Below, in pieces: positions 25,994 through 32,498 of a DNA stretch of 39,978 nt. This DNA is from Achromobacter sp. ASV32. GTDB lineage: Bacteria > Pseudomonadota > Gammaproteobacteria > Burkholderiales > Burkholderiaceae_B. Where the stretch lies: positions 1-39,978 of the forward strand of contig NZ_JAELTJ010000046.1 of assembly GCF_016428805.1 (NCBI RefSeq), read 5' to 3'. The notes under the pieces were generated by a model. That model saw only the letters and a list, made by a program, of their open reading frames with translations. It made no database searches and had not been told where the DNA came from. A program made the translations under genes and the position numbers. Numbering within the stretch: the first letter of the stretch is position 1; each line of letters opens with the position of its first letter.

Positions 25994-26614
25994 TCAGGAA
26001 ATGTCCTGGCCGACGTGTTGGGCGATGATTTTCTGCAGCCGCTTGACGTCGCGCGCCTCCAGGGCCTCGACCATGTCGAAGTGCTCGCGGGCCGAGATCT
26101 CGATGCGCGAACGCGTTACCCATTCCTTGGCCGGCGCCGCCGGGCCGCGCGCCCGGGTTTCCTGGATCAGGGCCGCCAGTTCGCGGTTGGCGCACATGTC
26201 GTACATCGCGGCGTGGAACGCCAGGTTGACCTCGTACTGCTCCAGCAGCGTGCCGTCGTGCAAGAGCTTGGCGAACCGTTCGGCCAGCGTGCGCAGGGCG
26301 CGCACCTTGGCCGCGGTGACGTTGGGCATCAGGTCGGCGGCCGCGCCGGTTTCCAGCAGCACGCGGATGTCGCGGATCTGCAAATGCTGGTCCGGGTCCA
26401 TCGCGTAGACGTGGTAGCCCCGGTTGGGGATGTGCGAAATCAGCCGCTTGGCGGCCAATTGGTCAAGCGCCCGCCGAACGTCCAGACGCTTGGCGTCGTA
26501 ACGCTCCTGCAGGTCGATCTGTTTCAGCCACGCGCCGGGACCGTACACACCCGACTGAATATCATGGGCAATACGGTCAACCAGGCCCGGCTGTGTCGCC
26601 GCCGCTTTCGGCAT
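25994..26614 (-). CDS. GntR-family regulator (FCD/FadR subfamily)
   Basis: This 206-residue regulator has an N-terminal GntR winged helix (about residues 8-70, with D-L-Q-E-R-Y-D-A-K-R-L-D-V-R-R-A-L-D-Q-L). The C-terminal FCD all-helical ligand domain has metal-ligand-like histidines (F-H-A-A-M-Y, R-E-H-F-D-M). The recognition-helix region departs from the common S-R-T-P-V-R-E-A-L form. The start is supported by GGGAG at the right distance. It sits between the ABC ATPase gene and the binding-protein gene, so it probably regulates the same uptake pathway in response to a small carboxylate or amino-acid-like ligand. Confidence 0.9.
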   Translation of the reverse strand: MPKAAATQPGLVDRIAHDIQSGVYGPGAWLKQIDLQERYDAKRLDVRRALDQLAAKRLISHIPNRGYHVYAMDPDQHLQIRDIRVLLETGAAADLMPNVTAAKVRALRTLAERFAKLLHDGTLLEQYEVNLAFHAAMYDMCANRELAALIQETRARGPAAPAKEWVTRSRIEISAREHFDMVEALEARDVKRLQKIIAQHVGQDIS

Positions 26615-26650
26615 GGACCACTCCCGTGAATCAAATGCAAACCGCGTATT

Positions 26651-26660
26651 TTATGCATAA
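26651..26660. promoter_or_regulatory. Palindrome TTATGCATAA upstream of GntR gene
   Basis: This perfect 10-bp palindrome lies 37 bp upstream of the GntR start, in the only AT-rich stretch of a short gap. It is a candidate operator for the GntR protein, which is usually self-regulated. It differs from the TTGGCGCCAA sites. Confidence 0.4.
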
Positions 26661-26705
26661 GTCCGCGCCGCAACGGCGCTCCCGTTCCGGCGCGGATCCG
26701 TCCCT

Positions 26706-28361
26706 TCAAGCCGTGGCCCGGGCCGGTTCCTGCTGATCCAGGCGCCAACGCAGGCGCACGCCGCCGGATTCGGTGGCTTCCAGCGCGGGAATCGCCGACA
26801 GCAGGCTGCGGGTGTATTCCTCGCGCGGATGGTCGAATACCTCGTCGCGGGTACCCTGTTCGACGATGCCGCCATCGCGCATGACCACCACCCGGTCGGC
26901 CACCTGCTCGACCACGCCCAGGTCGTGGCTGATGAACAGGCAGGAAAAGCCGTGGCGTTCCTGCAGGTCGGCAAACAAGTCCAGCACCTGGGCCCGCACC
27001 GTGACATCCAGCGCGGAAACCGGTTCGTCGGCGATGACGAACGCCGGCCGCCGCACCACCGCCCGGGCGATTGCCACGCGCTGACGCTGCCCGCCGGACA
27101 ATTCATGCGGAAAGCGCTTGGCATATTCCGACCCCAGGCCCACTTCGGCCAGCACCTCGTCGACGCGGCGGCGCTTGTCGGCCGACGGCATGTCGGTCAG
27201 CATGCGCAGGCCCTCGCCCACCAGCTCGCCGATGGTCATGCGCGGGTCCAGCGACGAATACGGGTCCTGGAACACCATCTGGCAGTTCAGGCGATAGTCG
27301 CGCCAGGCGGCCGAACGGCGGCTGACCGGCTGATTGCGGAACAGGATCTGGCCCGACGTGGGCGACAGCAGGCCCGCAATCGCGCGGCCCAGCGTGGTCT
27401 TGCCCGAGCCCGAGCCGCCCACCACCGCCACCACTTCGCGCGGCTTGACGTGCAGGTCGATGCCGCCGAGCGCGCGCTTGGCGCCGGTGCGCGAGAACAG
27501 CCGCTGGTGACCGGCGTAATCCACCACCAGGTTCCTGACCTCGACGATGGGCGCCTCTGGCGTCACAGGCCGCGCCGGCATGCGGCGCGGCATCGCGTCC
27601 AGCAGCTTGCGGGTGTAGGGATGCTGCGGGCGTTCGAGGATGCCGGCGGTGGTGCCGGTTTCCAGGACCTTGCCGTGCTGCATCACCACCATGCGCTCGG
27701 TGTAGCGCGCCACCATCGGCAGGTCGTGACTGATCATCAGCACCGCCGTGTTGTGCTCGCGCGTCAGGTCTGCCATCAGTTCCAGCACGTCACGCTGCAC
27801 CACTGCGTCCAGCGCGGTGGTGGGTTCGTCGGCGATCAACAGCGCCGGCTCCAGCAACATGACCGAAGCCAGCATCATGCGCTGACGCATGCCGCCGGAA
27901 AACTCGTGCGGCCAGGCCTGCATCGCCGCATTCGGATCACGAATGCCCACGCGGCGCAGCATTTCCAGAATGCGTTCGCGACGCTGCGCGGTCGACAGGT
28001 CGCGGCGGTGCAGCTTCAGGCCTTCGTCCAGCTGGCGCCCGATGGGCATGGACGGGTTGAGCGAGGTCATGGGTTCCTGGAACACCATGCCGATGCGCGC
28101 GCCGCGCAGCTTGCGCAGTTCGGGCGCGCTGGCCTGGGTGACTTCCACGCCTTCGAAGCGGATGGAGCCGCCGGCCACGACCAGCGGCGGCGGCGTCAGG
28201 CCCATGATGGCGCGCGCCGCCTGGGTCTTGCCACTGCCGGACTCGCCGACGATACCCACCATTTCGCCCGGCGCCACCTCGAAGGACACGCCGCCGACGA
28301 TCTCGCGGCCGCCGCGGCCGACGGTCAGGGACAGATTCGATACGGTTACCAGTGCGCTCAT
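26706..28361 (-). CDS. Dipeptide/oligopeptide ABC transporter double ATPase (DppDF fusion)
   Basis: This 551-residue protein contains two complete ABC ATPase domains, equivalent to DppD and DppF fused. Domain 1 has Walker A G-E-S-G-S-G-K-T (residues 39-46), signature F-S-G-G-M-R-Q-R (154-161) and Walker B ending A-D-E-P (177-180). Domain 2 has G-G-S-G-S-G-K-T (315-322), L-S-G-G-Q-R-Q-R (421-428) and A-D-E-P (444-447). Both carry the C-terminal oligopeptide-transporter extension with H-P-Y-T-R-like motifs. It powers import through the two permeases encoded immediately upstream; its start overlaps the DppC-type stop by four bases. All catalytic motifs are intact. Confidence 0.95.
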   Translation of the reverse strand: MSALVTVSNLSLTVGRGGREIVGGVSFEVAPGEMVGIVGESGSGKTQAARAIMGLTPPPLVVAGGSIRFEGVEVTQASAPELRKLRGARIGMVFQEPMTSLNPSMPIGRQLDEGLKLHRRDLSTAQRRERILEMLRRVGIRDPNAAMQAWPHEFSGGMRQRMMLASVMLLEPALLIADEPTTALDAVVQRDVLELMADLTREHNTAVLMISHDLPMVARYTERMVVMQHGKVLETGTTAGILERPQHPYTRKLLDAMPRRMPARPVTPEAPIVEVRNLVVDYAGHQRLFSRTGAKRALGGIDLHVKPREVVAVVGGSGSGKTTLGRAIAGLLSPTSGQILFRNQPVSRRSAAWRDYRLNCQMVFQDPYSSLDPRMTIGELVGEGLRMLTDMPSADKRRRVDEVLAEVGLGSEYAKRFPHELSGGQRQRVAIARAVVRRPAFVIADEPVSALDVTVRAQVLDLFADLQERHGFSCLFISHDLGVVEQVADRVVVMRDGGIVEQGTRDEVFDHPREEYTRSLLSAIPALEATESGGVRLRWRLDQQEPARATA

Positions 28362-29179
28362 TGCACACCCCTCATGCGGGGATCGAAGCGGTCTCGTACC
28401 GCGTCGCCCAGCAGGTTGATCCCCAGCAGCGCGAGCGCGATGGCCAAGCCGGGAAGAATGGAAAGATAGGAAGCCTGTGCCATGAACGGCCGGGCGGCGG
28501 CCAGCATGTTGCCCCAGGTGGGCGCGGGCGGCGGCACGCCCAGGCCCAGGAAGGACAGCGCGCTTTCGGCCAGGATGACCCAGCCGAACATCGACGTGGC
28601 CAGCACGGTCAGCGGCGCCACGCAGTTGGGCAGCACGTGGCGGAACATGGTGTAGAGCTCGGAATTGCCCAGCACGCGGGACGATTCGATGAACTCTTTT
28701 TCCCGCAATGACAGCACCGTGCCGCGCACGATGCGGGTCACGGACGGCGTGTAGGCCAGCCCCAGCGCCAGGATGATGCCGTACTTGTTGGCGCCCACCA
28801 CCGCCAGAAGGCCCAGCGCCAGCAGCAGGCCCGGAAAGGCCAGCAAGGCGTTGTTGAAGGCCATGATGATGCGGTCGGTCCAGCCCCGCACGAAACCGGT
28901 CAGGGTGCCGATGGCGGTGCCCGCCACGATGGCGAAGCTGACGGTCAGGAAGCTGATCCAGACGCTGCTGGATGCGCCGGCCAACAGGCGCGACAGCTCG
29001 TCGCGGCCGAATTCGTCGGTGCCCAGCAGGAAGCCGCCGCCCGGCGGCTTGAGCCGGGCCACGAAGTTGATCTTCAGCGGGTCGTGGGGCGTCCAGACGG
29101 CACCCATGATCGCCGCGACGATCATCGCCGCCACGATCACGCCGCCTATCAGCGCGTTAGCTGCAATTCGCTTTTTCAT
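28358..29179 (-). CDS. Dpp/Opp-type ABC permease (DppC-like)
   Basis: This 273-residue inner-membrane permease of the DppC/OppC family has an N-terminal membrane helix and a periplasmic segment with H-P-D-P-like and G-T-D-E-F-G-R-D motifs. Five further helices follow, with the EAA loop around E-F-I-E-S-S-R-V-L-G-N-S. The ATG at 29179 overlaps the stop of the DppB-type gene (29176-29179), and its own stop overlaps the ATPase ATG. This confirms a tightly coupled transporter operon. Confidence 0.94.
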   Translation of the reverse strand: MKKRIAANALIGGVIVAAMIVAAIMGAVWTPHDPLKINFVARLKPPGGGFLLGTDEFGRDELSRLLAGASSSVWISFLTVSFAIVAGTAIGTLTGFVRGWTDRIIMAFNNALLAFPGLLLALGLLAVVGANKYGIILALGLAYTPSVTRIVRGTVLSLREKEFIESSRVLGNSELYTMFRHVLPNCVAPLTVLATSMFGWVILAESALSFLGLGVPPPAPTWGNMLAAARPFMAQASYLSILPGLAIALALLGINLLGDAVRDRFDPRMRGVQ

Positions 29180-30120
29180 TCGGCGGTCACTCTCGGGTCG
29201 AAGATGGGATAGCAAAGGTCGATCAGCAGGTTCACGATCACGTAGACCACGCCGACGAACAGCAGGCAGCCCTGGATGACGGGGTAGTCGCGGGCGAAGA
29301 TCGAATCCACCAGCAGCCGGCCCAGGCCGGGAATGGTGAACACGGTTTCGACCACGGCGATACCGCCCAGCAGGTTGCCCAGCACCAGGCCGATCAGCGT
29401 CCAGGTCGGGCCAAAGGCGTTGCGGAAGGCATGGCGCATCAACACGGCCGATTCGGACAGGCCCTTGGCGCGCGCATGCGTGATGTAGTCCAGCCGCAGC
29501 ACTTCCAGGGTGCTGGCGCGCGCCATCCGCATCAGCACGCCGATCTCGTGCAGGAACAGGGTCAGGATGGGCATGGCCAGGTACAGCAGGCCCGCCTTCC
29601 AGTCTTCGCCGATGGACACGTAGCCCACCACGGGCAGCCATTGCAGCTTGAGGCCAAAGAAGATCAGCAGCAGCAGGCCGAGCCAGAAGGTGGGAATGGA
29701 CACCAGCAAGGTCGCGGTGCCGACCAGGATCAGGTCGGGCGCCTTGTTCTGCTTCCAGGCGGCGATCATGCCCGCGGGCACGGCCACCATGGCGGCGAAC
29801 AGCACAGCCACCAGCACTACCCGGCCGCTGATCAGGAAGCGGTCCCACACCAGCGGCAGCACGGGCTGGCCGGTGTTGATGGACGACCCCAGGTCGCCGT
29901 GCAGCATATTGCCGAACCAGATGCCGAACTGGGTCGACCAGCTCTGGTCCAGGCCCAGGCGGGCGCGCAGGTCGGCCAGGGCGGCCGGCGTGGCCAGGTC
30001 GCCCAGCAGCAGTTGCGCCGGGTCGCCCGGGATCAGACGGATCATGACGAATACCGCCACCGCCACGATCAGCAGCGTGGGAATGGCCATGACGATACGG
30101 GATAGCGCGAAACGCAGCAT
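29176..30120 (-). CDS. Dpp/Opp-type ABC permease (DppB-like)
   Basis: This 314-residue inner-membrane permease of the DppB/OppB family has the family start R-F-A-L-S-R-I-V-M-A-I-P-T, the I-P-G-D-P-A motif after the first helix, and an EAA loop around L-D-Y-I-T-H-A-R-A-K-G-L. A strong ribosome site (AGGAGAGG) precedes the ATG. It lies 61 bases downstream of the hydrolase gene, with no terminator between, so hydrolase, permeases and ATPase are probably one transcript behind regulon site C. Confidence 0.94.
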   Translation of the reverse strand: MLRFALSRIVMAIPTLLIVAVAVFVMIRLIPGDPAQLLLGDLATPAALADLRARLGLDQSWSTQFGIWFGNMLHGDLGSSINTGQPVLPLVWDRFLISGRVVLVAVLFAAMVAVPAGMIAAWKQNKAPDLILVGTATLLVSIPTFWLGLLLLIFFGLKLQWLPVVGYVSIGEDWKAGLLYLAMPILTLFLHEIGVLMRMARASTLEVLRLDYITHARAKGLSESAVLMRHAFRNAFGPTWTLIGLVLGNLLGGIAVVETVFTIPGLGRLLVDSIFARDYPVIQGCLLFVGVVYVIVNLLIDLCYPIFDPRVTAE

Positions 30121-30181
30121 GCCCCTCTCCTATCGCGGCTGACAGGCGCTGATGCGCCCGCCGCGCGTCTTGTTTTCGGTG

Positions 30182-31042
30182 TTATTCATGTCGCAGCTTG
30201 CGCAGCTCGGCGGCCAGGAAGTCCTGCACCTGGCCGACGCACTTCAGGCCGTCGTGCGGCACGTTGTCGACGACGTCCAGCACGGCCTTGACCCCTGCCG
30301 CCTCGAACGAGCGGCGCAGGGATTCCAGGCGCTCGGGGCGGGTCGCGCCGGCGGCGTTGGCGCCGGGCATATAGAACTTGCCGCCTTCGCGATGGGTGAT
30401 TTCCCAGGTTTCCAGGTCCGCCTTGCCGACGATCATGTGCACCGCGACCTGGCGCAGGGCGTCCACGTCCACCGCCTTGCCGAAGCGGGCCTCGGCGTCG
30501 CGCACGCCAACCCACCAGTCCTGGCTGGGATCCAGCAGCGTGACCGAGCCGGGCGCGCCGATGGACACGGCCCACAGGGTCTCGGGGTGCAAGAGCGCGT
30601 AGCGGTTCACGAACTGGCCGCCGCCGGAGTAGCCGAACAGGGCGAAGCGCGAGAAGTCGCAGCCGAATTTTTCGCCGACTTCGGCGACCATGTCCTGCAG
30701 GATGTGGTCGTAGCGGATGTCGCCTTCGCGCAGTTGCTTGAAGCCGTCGCGGTTGCCGTCGCCCAGCGGGCTGACGGGGAACAGGGGGCACAGCACGATG
30801 CAGTCGTTCCAGCGGGCGAATTCGGCGAAGGCGTCGCGATATTCGACGAAGGCGCGGCCGGTGCCGTGCATGATCACCACCAGTTGCATCGGGTGCCTGG
30901 CCTGGTCGATGTGCGGGGGAACGTACATGCAGTACGAAAAGCGCGGGTCGACGCGGGCGGAGAAGACGGTGCTGTGGCCGAGGTCGTAGATGGCGCGGGC
31001 GCGGGCGGCTTCAGGGGTGAGGGTGGGTGCTGCGGTGGGCAT
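30182..31042 (-). CDS. Alpha/beta hydrolase (esterase/amidase-like)
   Basis: This 286-residue cytoplasmic alpha/beta hydrolase has an oxyanion-type H-G-T-G (residues 59-62). The nucleophile motif is G-Y-S-G-G (Ser139), with likely acid Asp209 in V-G-K-A-D and likely His263 in P-H-D-G. The lack of a signal peptide implies action on an imported substrate. The ATG at 31042 was chosen because AAGGAAC lies upstream. An in-frame ATG at 31108 would place the ribosome site inside the TTGGCGCCAA operator. It is the first gene of the hydrolase-permease-ATPase operon. The substrate is unknown; ester or amide cleavage of the transported compound is the simplest reading. Confidence 0.88.
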   Translation of the reverse strand: MPTAAPTLTPEAARARAIYDLGHSTVFSARVDPRFSYCMYVPPHIDQARHPMQLVVIMHGTGRAFVEYRDAFAEFARWNDCIVLCPLFPVSPLGDGNRDGFKQLREGDIRYDHILQDMVAEVGEKFGCDFSRFALFGYSGGGQFVNRYALLHPETLWAVSIGAPGSVTLLDPSQDWWVGVRDAEARFGKAVDVDALRQVAVHMIVGKADLETWEITHREGGKFYMPGANAAGATRPERLESLRRSFEAAGVKAVLDVVDNVPHDGLKCVGQVQDFLAAELRKLRHE

Positions 31043-31108
31043 TGCGGTTCCTTGAATCCTGGGAGGCTGAGGTGCCCAGGGGTGCTGGCGGTAGGTGTTT
31101 GTTTGCAC

Positions 31109-31124
31109 AAATTGGCGCCAATTT
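31109..31124. promoter_or_regulatory. Regulon palindrome site C (AAATTGGCGCCAATTT)
   Basis: This perfect 16-bp palindrome is centred 74 bp upstream of the hydrolase start. On the minus strand a -10-like TAAAAT (31126-31121) overlaps its edge, so the site would cover the transcription start. It is identical over 16 bp to site D in front of the Lrp-type gene. Confidence 0.75.
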
Positions 31125-31263
31125 TAGGAGTGGGCGGGGTTGAGGGGCAACCGGGGGGAATCCCTAACGGGGTGGGGGTCGCCTGCGGCGAGGGACTTGT
31201 TCCTTGGGGGCTCTTGAAGCTTGTGCGTTGCTTTGCTTCGGGTGGTCCGTGGGTTCTGCTGCC

Positions 31264-31562
31264 GCGTGGCGGGCAGGCCGGCTGGGAGGGCGGGGCTACG
31301 ATTGCGGTCCGGAGCCTTCGCTCCGGACTACCCTAGGCGGGCCCCCCCTTCGTCATCGTCGTTGTCGCCTTCGGCGACTGCCTTCCGATTCCCTCGGGCG
31401 CATCTACACGCCCCGCCCTCCCAGCCGGCCTGCCCGCCACGCTGTGATGGAGCGGGTTTGTTGCGGTGCTGGGGCGAGGGGTGTGCTTGGCGTTCTGGTG
31501 GGGAACGGGAGGGGGGGTGGAAGATCTTGCGGGGTCGCCCAAGCGGTCGCGCCGGCAGCCTT
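31264..31562 (-). repeat. Structured dispersed repeat, copy 2 (inverted)
   Basis: This copy is inverted relative to the one at 23879-24165. It has a perfect 33-bp inverted repeat (31264-31296 with 31410-31442) around a 113-base core. The core aligns with copy 1 in reverse, with extra bases near 31328-31348. The inner stem (31364-31369 with 31373-31378) has two base-pair swaps relative to copy 1 that keep pairing. The stem at 31308-31327 is unchanged. A related 5' segment extends to about 31562. It accounts for most of the gene-free gap 31125-31792. The remainder (31563-31792) shows no convincing gene or terminator. Confidence 0.85.
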
Positions 31563-31792
31563 TTGGGCCTTTGAGGGTGCTGGGTCTGGGCGGTTGAGGA
31601 TGGAGTTTCAGGGGAGACCTGATTTTGGCGCAGCCGGTTTAGGCTTGGATATTGGCTTGCAGGCCGGTGGTGACTTGCGGGGGCTTGGTGGTGTCCGGGG
31701 AGGCCTGCTTTGGTGTCCAGCGCTGGAACTGCCCCTGCGCTCTTGAATTGGAGAGCGTGGTGTGTCGTGCTGGCGCGGAGCCCTGCCCTGGT

Positions 31793-32218
31793 TCAGTCCA
31801 GCTTGTAGCTTTTCAGGTGGATGCTGGTTTCGGTAGCGGAGATGGCTTTGATCAGGCGGACGCGGTCCAGGACGCGGGACATTTCTTCGATGTTGGCCAC
31901 GCGCAATTCGGCCAGGAGGTCCCAGCGGCCGTTGGTGTCGTGCAGGGCGACGACGGCGGGGTCGCCCAGGAGGATGCTGACGACGCGGCGGGTTTCGTTG
32001 CCGTCCACGGCGATGTTCATCCAGGCGCCGATCTGGTCGGGTTCGGATTCGGGGCGCAGGCGAACGGTGTAGCCGACGATGACCCCCTCGTCCTCCATGC
32101 GCGCGATGCGGTTGTTGATGGTGCCCCTTGAGACGTCGAGCTTTTTGGCCAGGGTTGCCACGGTGGCGCGAGCGTCGGCGCGCAACAGTCCCAGCAATTG
32201 CTGATCGAGTGTGTCCAT
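31793..32218 (-). CDS. Lrp/AsnC-family transcriptional regulator
   Basis: This 141-residue feast/famine regulator has an N-terminal helix-turn-helix (about residues 4-60, with L-D-Q-Q-L-L-G-L-L-R-A-D-A-R and the recognition helix S-R-G-T-I-N-N-R-I-A-R-M-E) and a RAM/AsnC ligand-binding domain. The ATG at 32218 matches the family start. A 38-residue N-terminal extension in frame would overlap the palindrome and is rejected. Site D lies 24 bp upstream over the predicted transcription start, so self-control is likely. It is the best candidate for the protein that binds all five TTGGCGCCAA sites. It is divergent from the TonB receptor gene. Confidence 0.92.
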   Translation of the reverse strand: MDTLDQQLLGLLRADARATVATLAKKLDVSRGTINNRIARMEDEGVIVGYTVRLRPESEPDQIGAWMNIAVDGNETRRVVSILLGDPAVVALHDTNGRWDLLAELRVANIEEMSRVLDRVRLIKAISATETSIHLKSYKLD

Positions 32219-32234
32219 GATGATTCCCGCGTAA

Positions 32235-32250
32235 AAATTGGCGCCAATTT
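32235..32250. promoter_or_regulatory. Regulon palindrome site D (AAATTGGCGCCAATTT), Lrp autoregulation
   Basis: This perfect 16-bp palindrome lies five bases downstream of a minus-strand -10-like TATAAG (32261-32256). It is centred 24 bp before the Lrp-type start codon. It would cover the transcription start of the regulator gene. Confidence 0.78.
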
Positions 32251-32350
32251 CACATCTTATACGGATTCGGCGGGGCGCAGGGCGCGCGGACGCATCTGGC
32301 TGGGCCACCGCGGCGTGGGGCGTTTTTGCCACGACCCCAATTTACCGCGT

Positions 32351-32378
32351 TTGGATTGGCGCCAATTTTTGCTATATT
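32351..32378 (+). promoter_or_regulatory. TonB receptor promoter with regulon site E
   Basis: TTGGAT (32351-32356), a 16-bp spacer and TATATT (32373-32378) form the likely promoter of the TonB receptor gene. The palindrome ATTGGCGCCAAT (32355-32366) overlaps the -35 edge and spacer. Its centre is 118 bp from that of site D in the same divergent gap (32219-32498). Confidence 0.65.
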
Positions 32379-32498
32379 TTGCGCCGATCCGGGCGGGCCC
32401 TCCGGGGCGCGTCCGCGCTGTGCTTCGCAGTCCGCTTTACTTCAGAAAAGATTCTCAATTTGATTTCCGCTCTCATTAACGTGTGAGTGATTCCTGGA

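Noticed and set aside
31043-31108. Longer start for the alpha/beta hydrolase at 31108
   Set aside because: It would put the ribosome site within the TTGGCGCCAA palindrome and lacks a Shine-Dalgarno sequence, whereas the start at 31042 has AAGGAAC.
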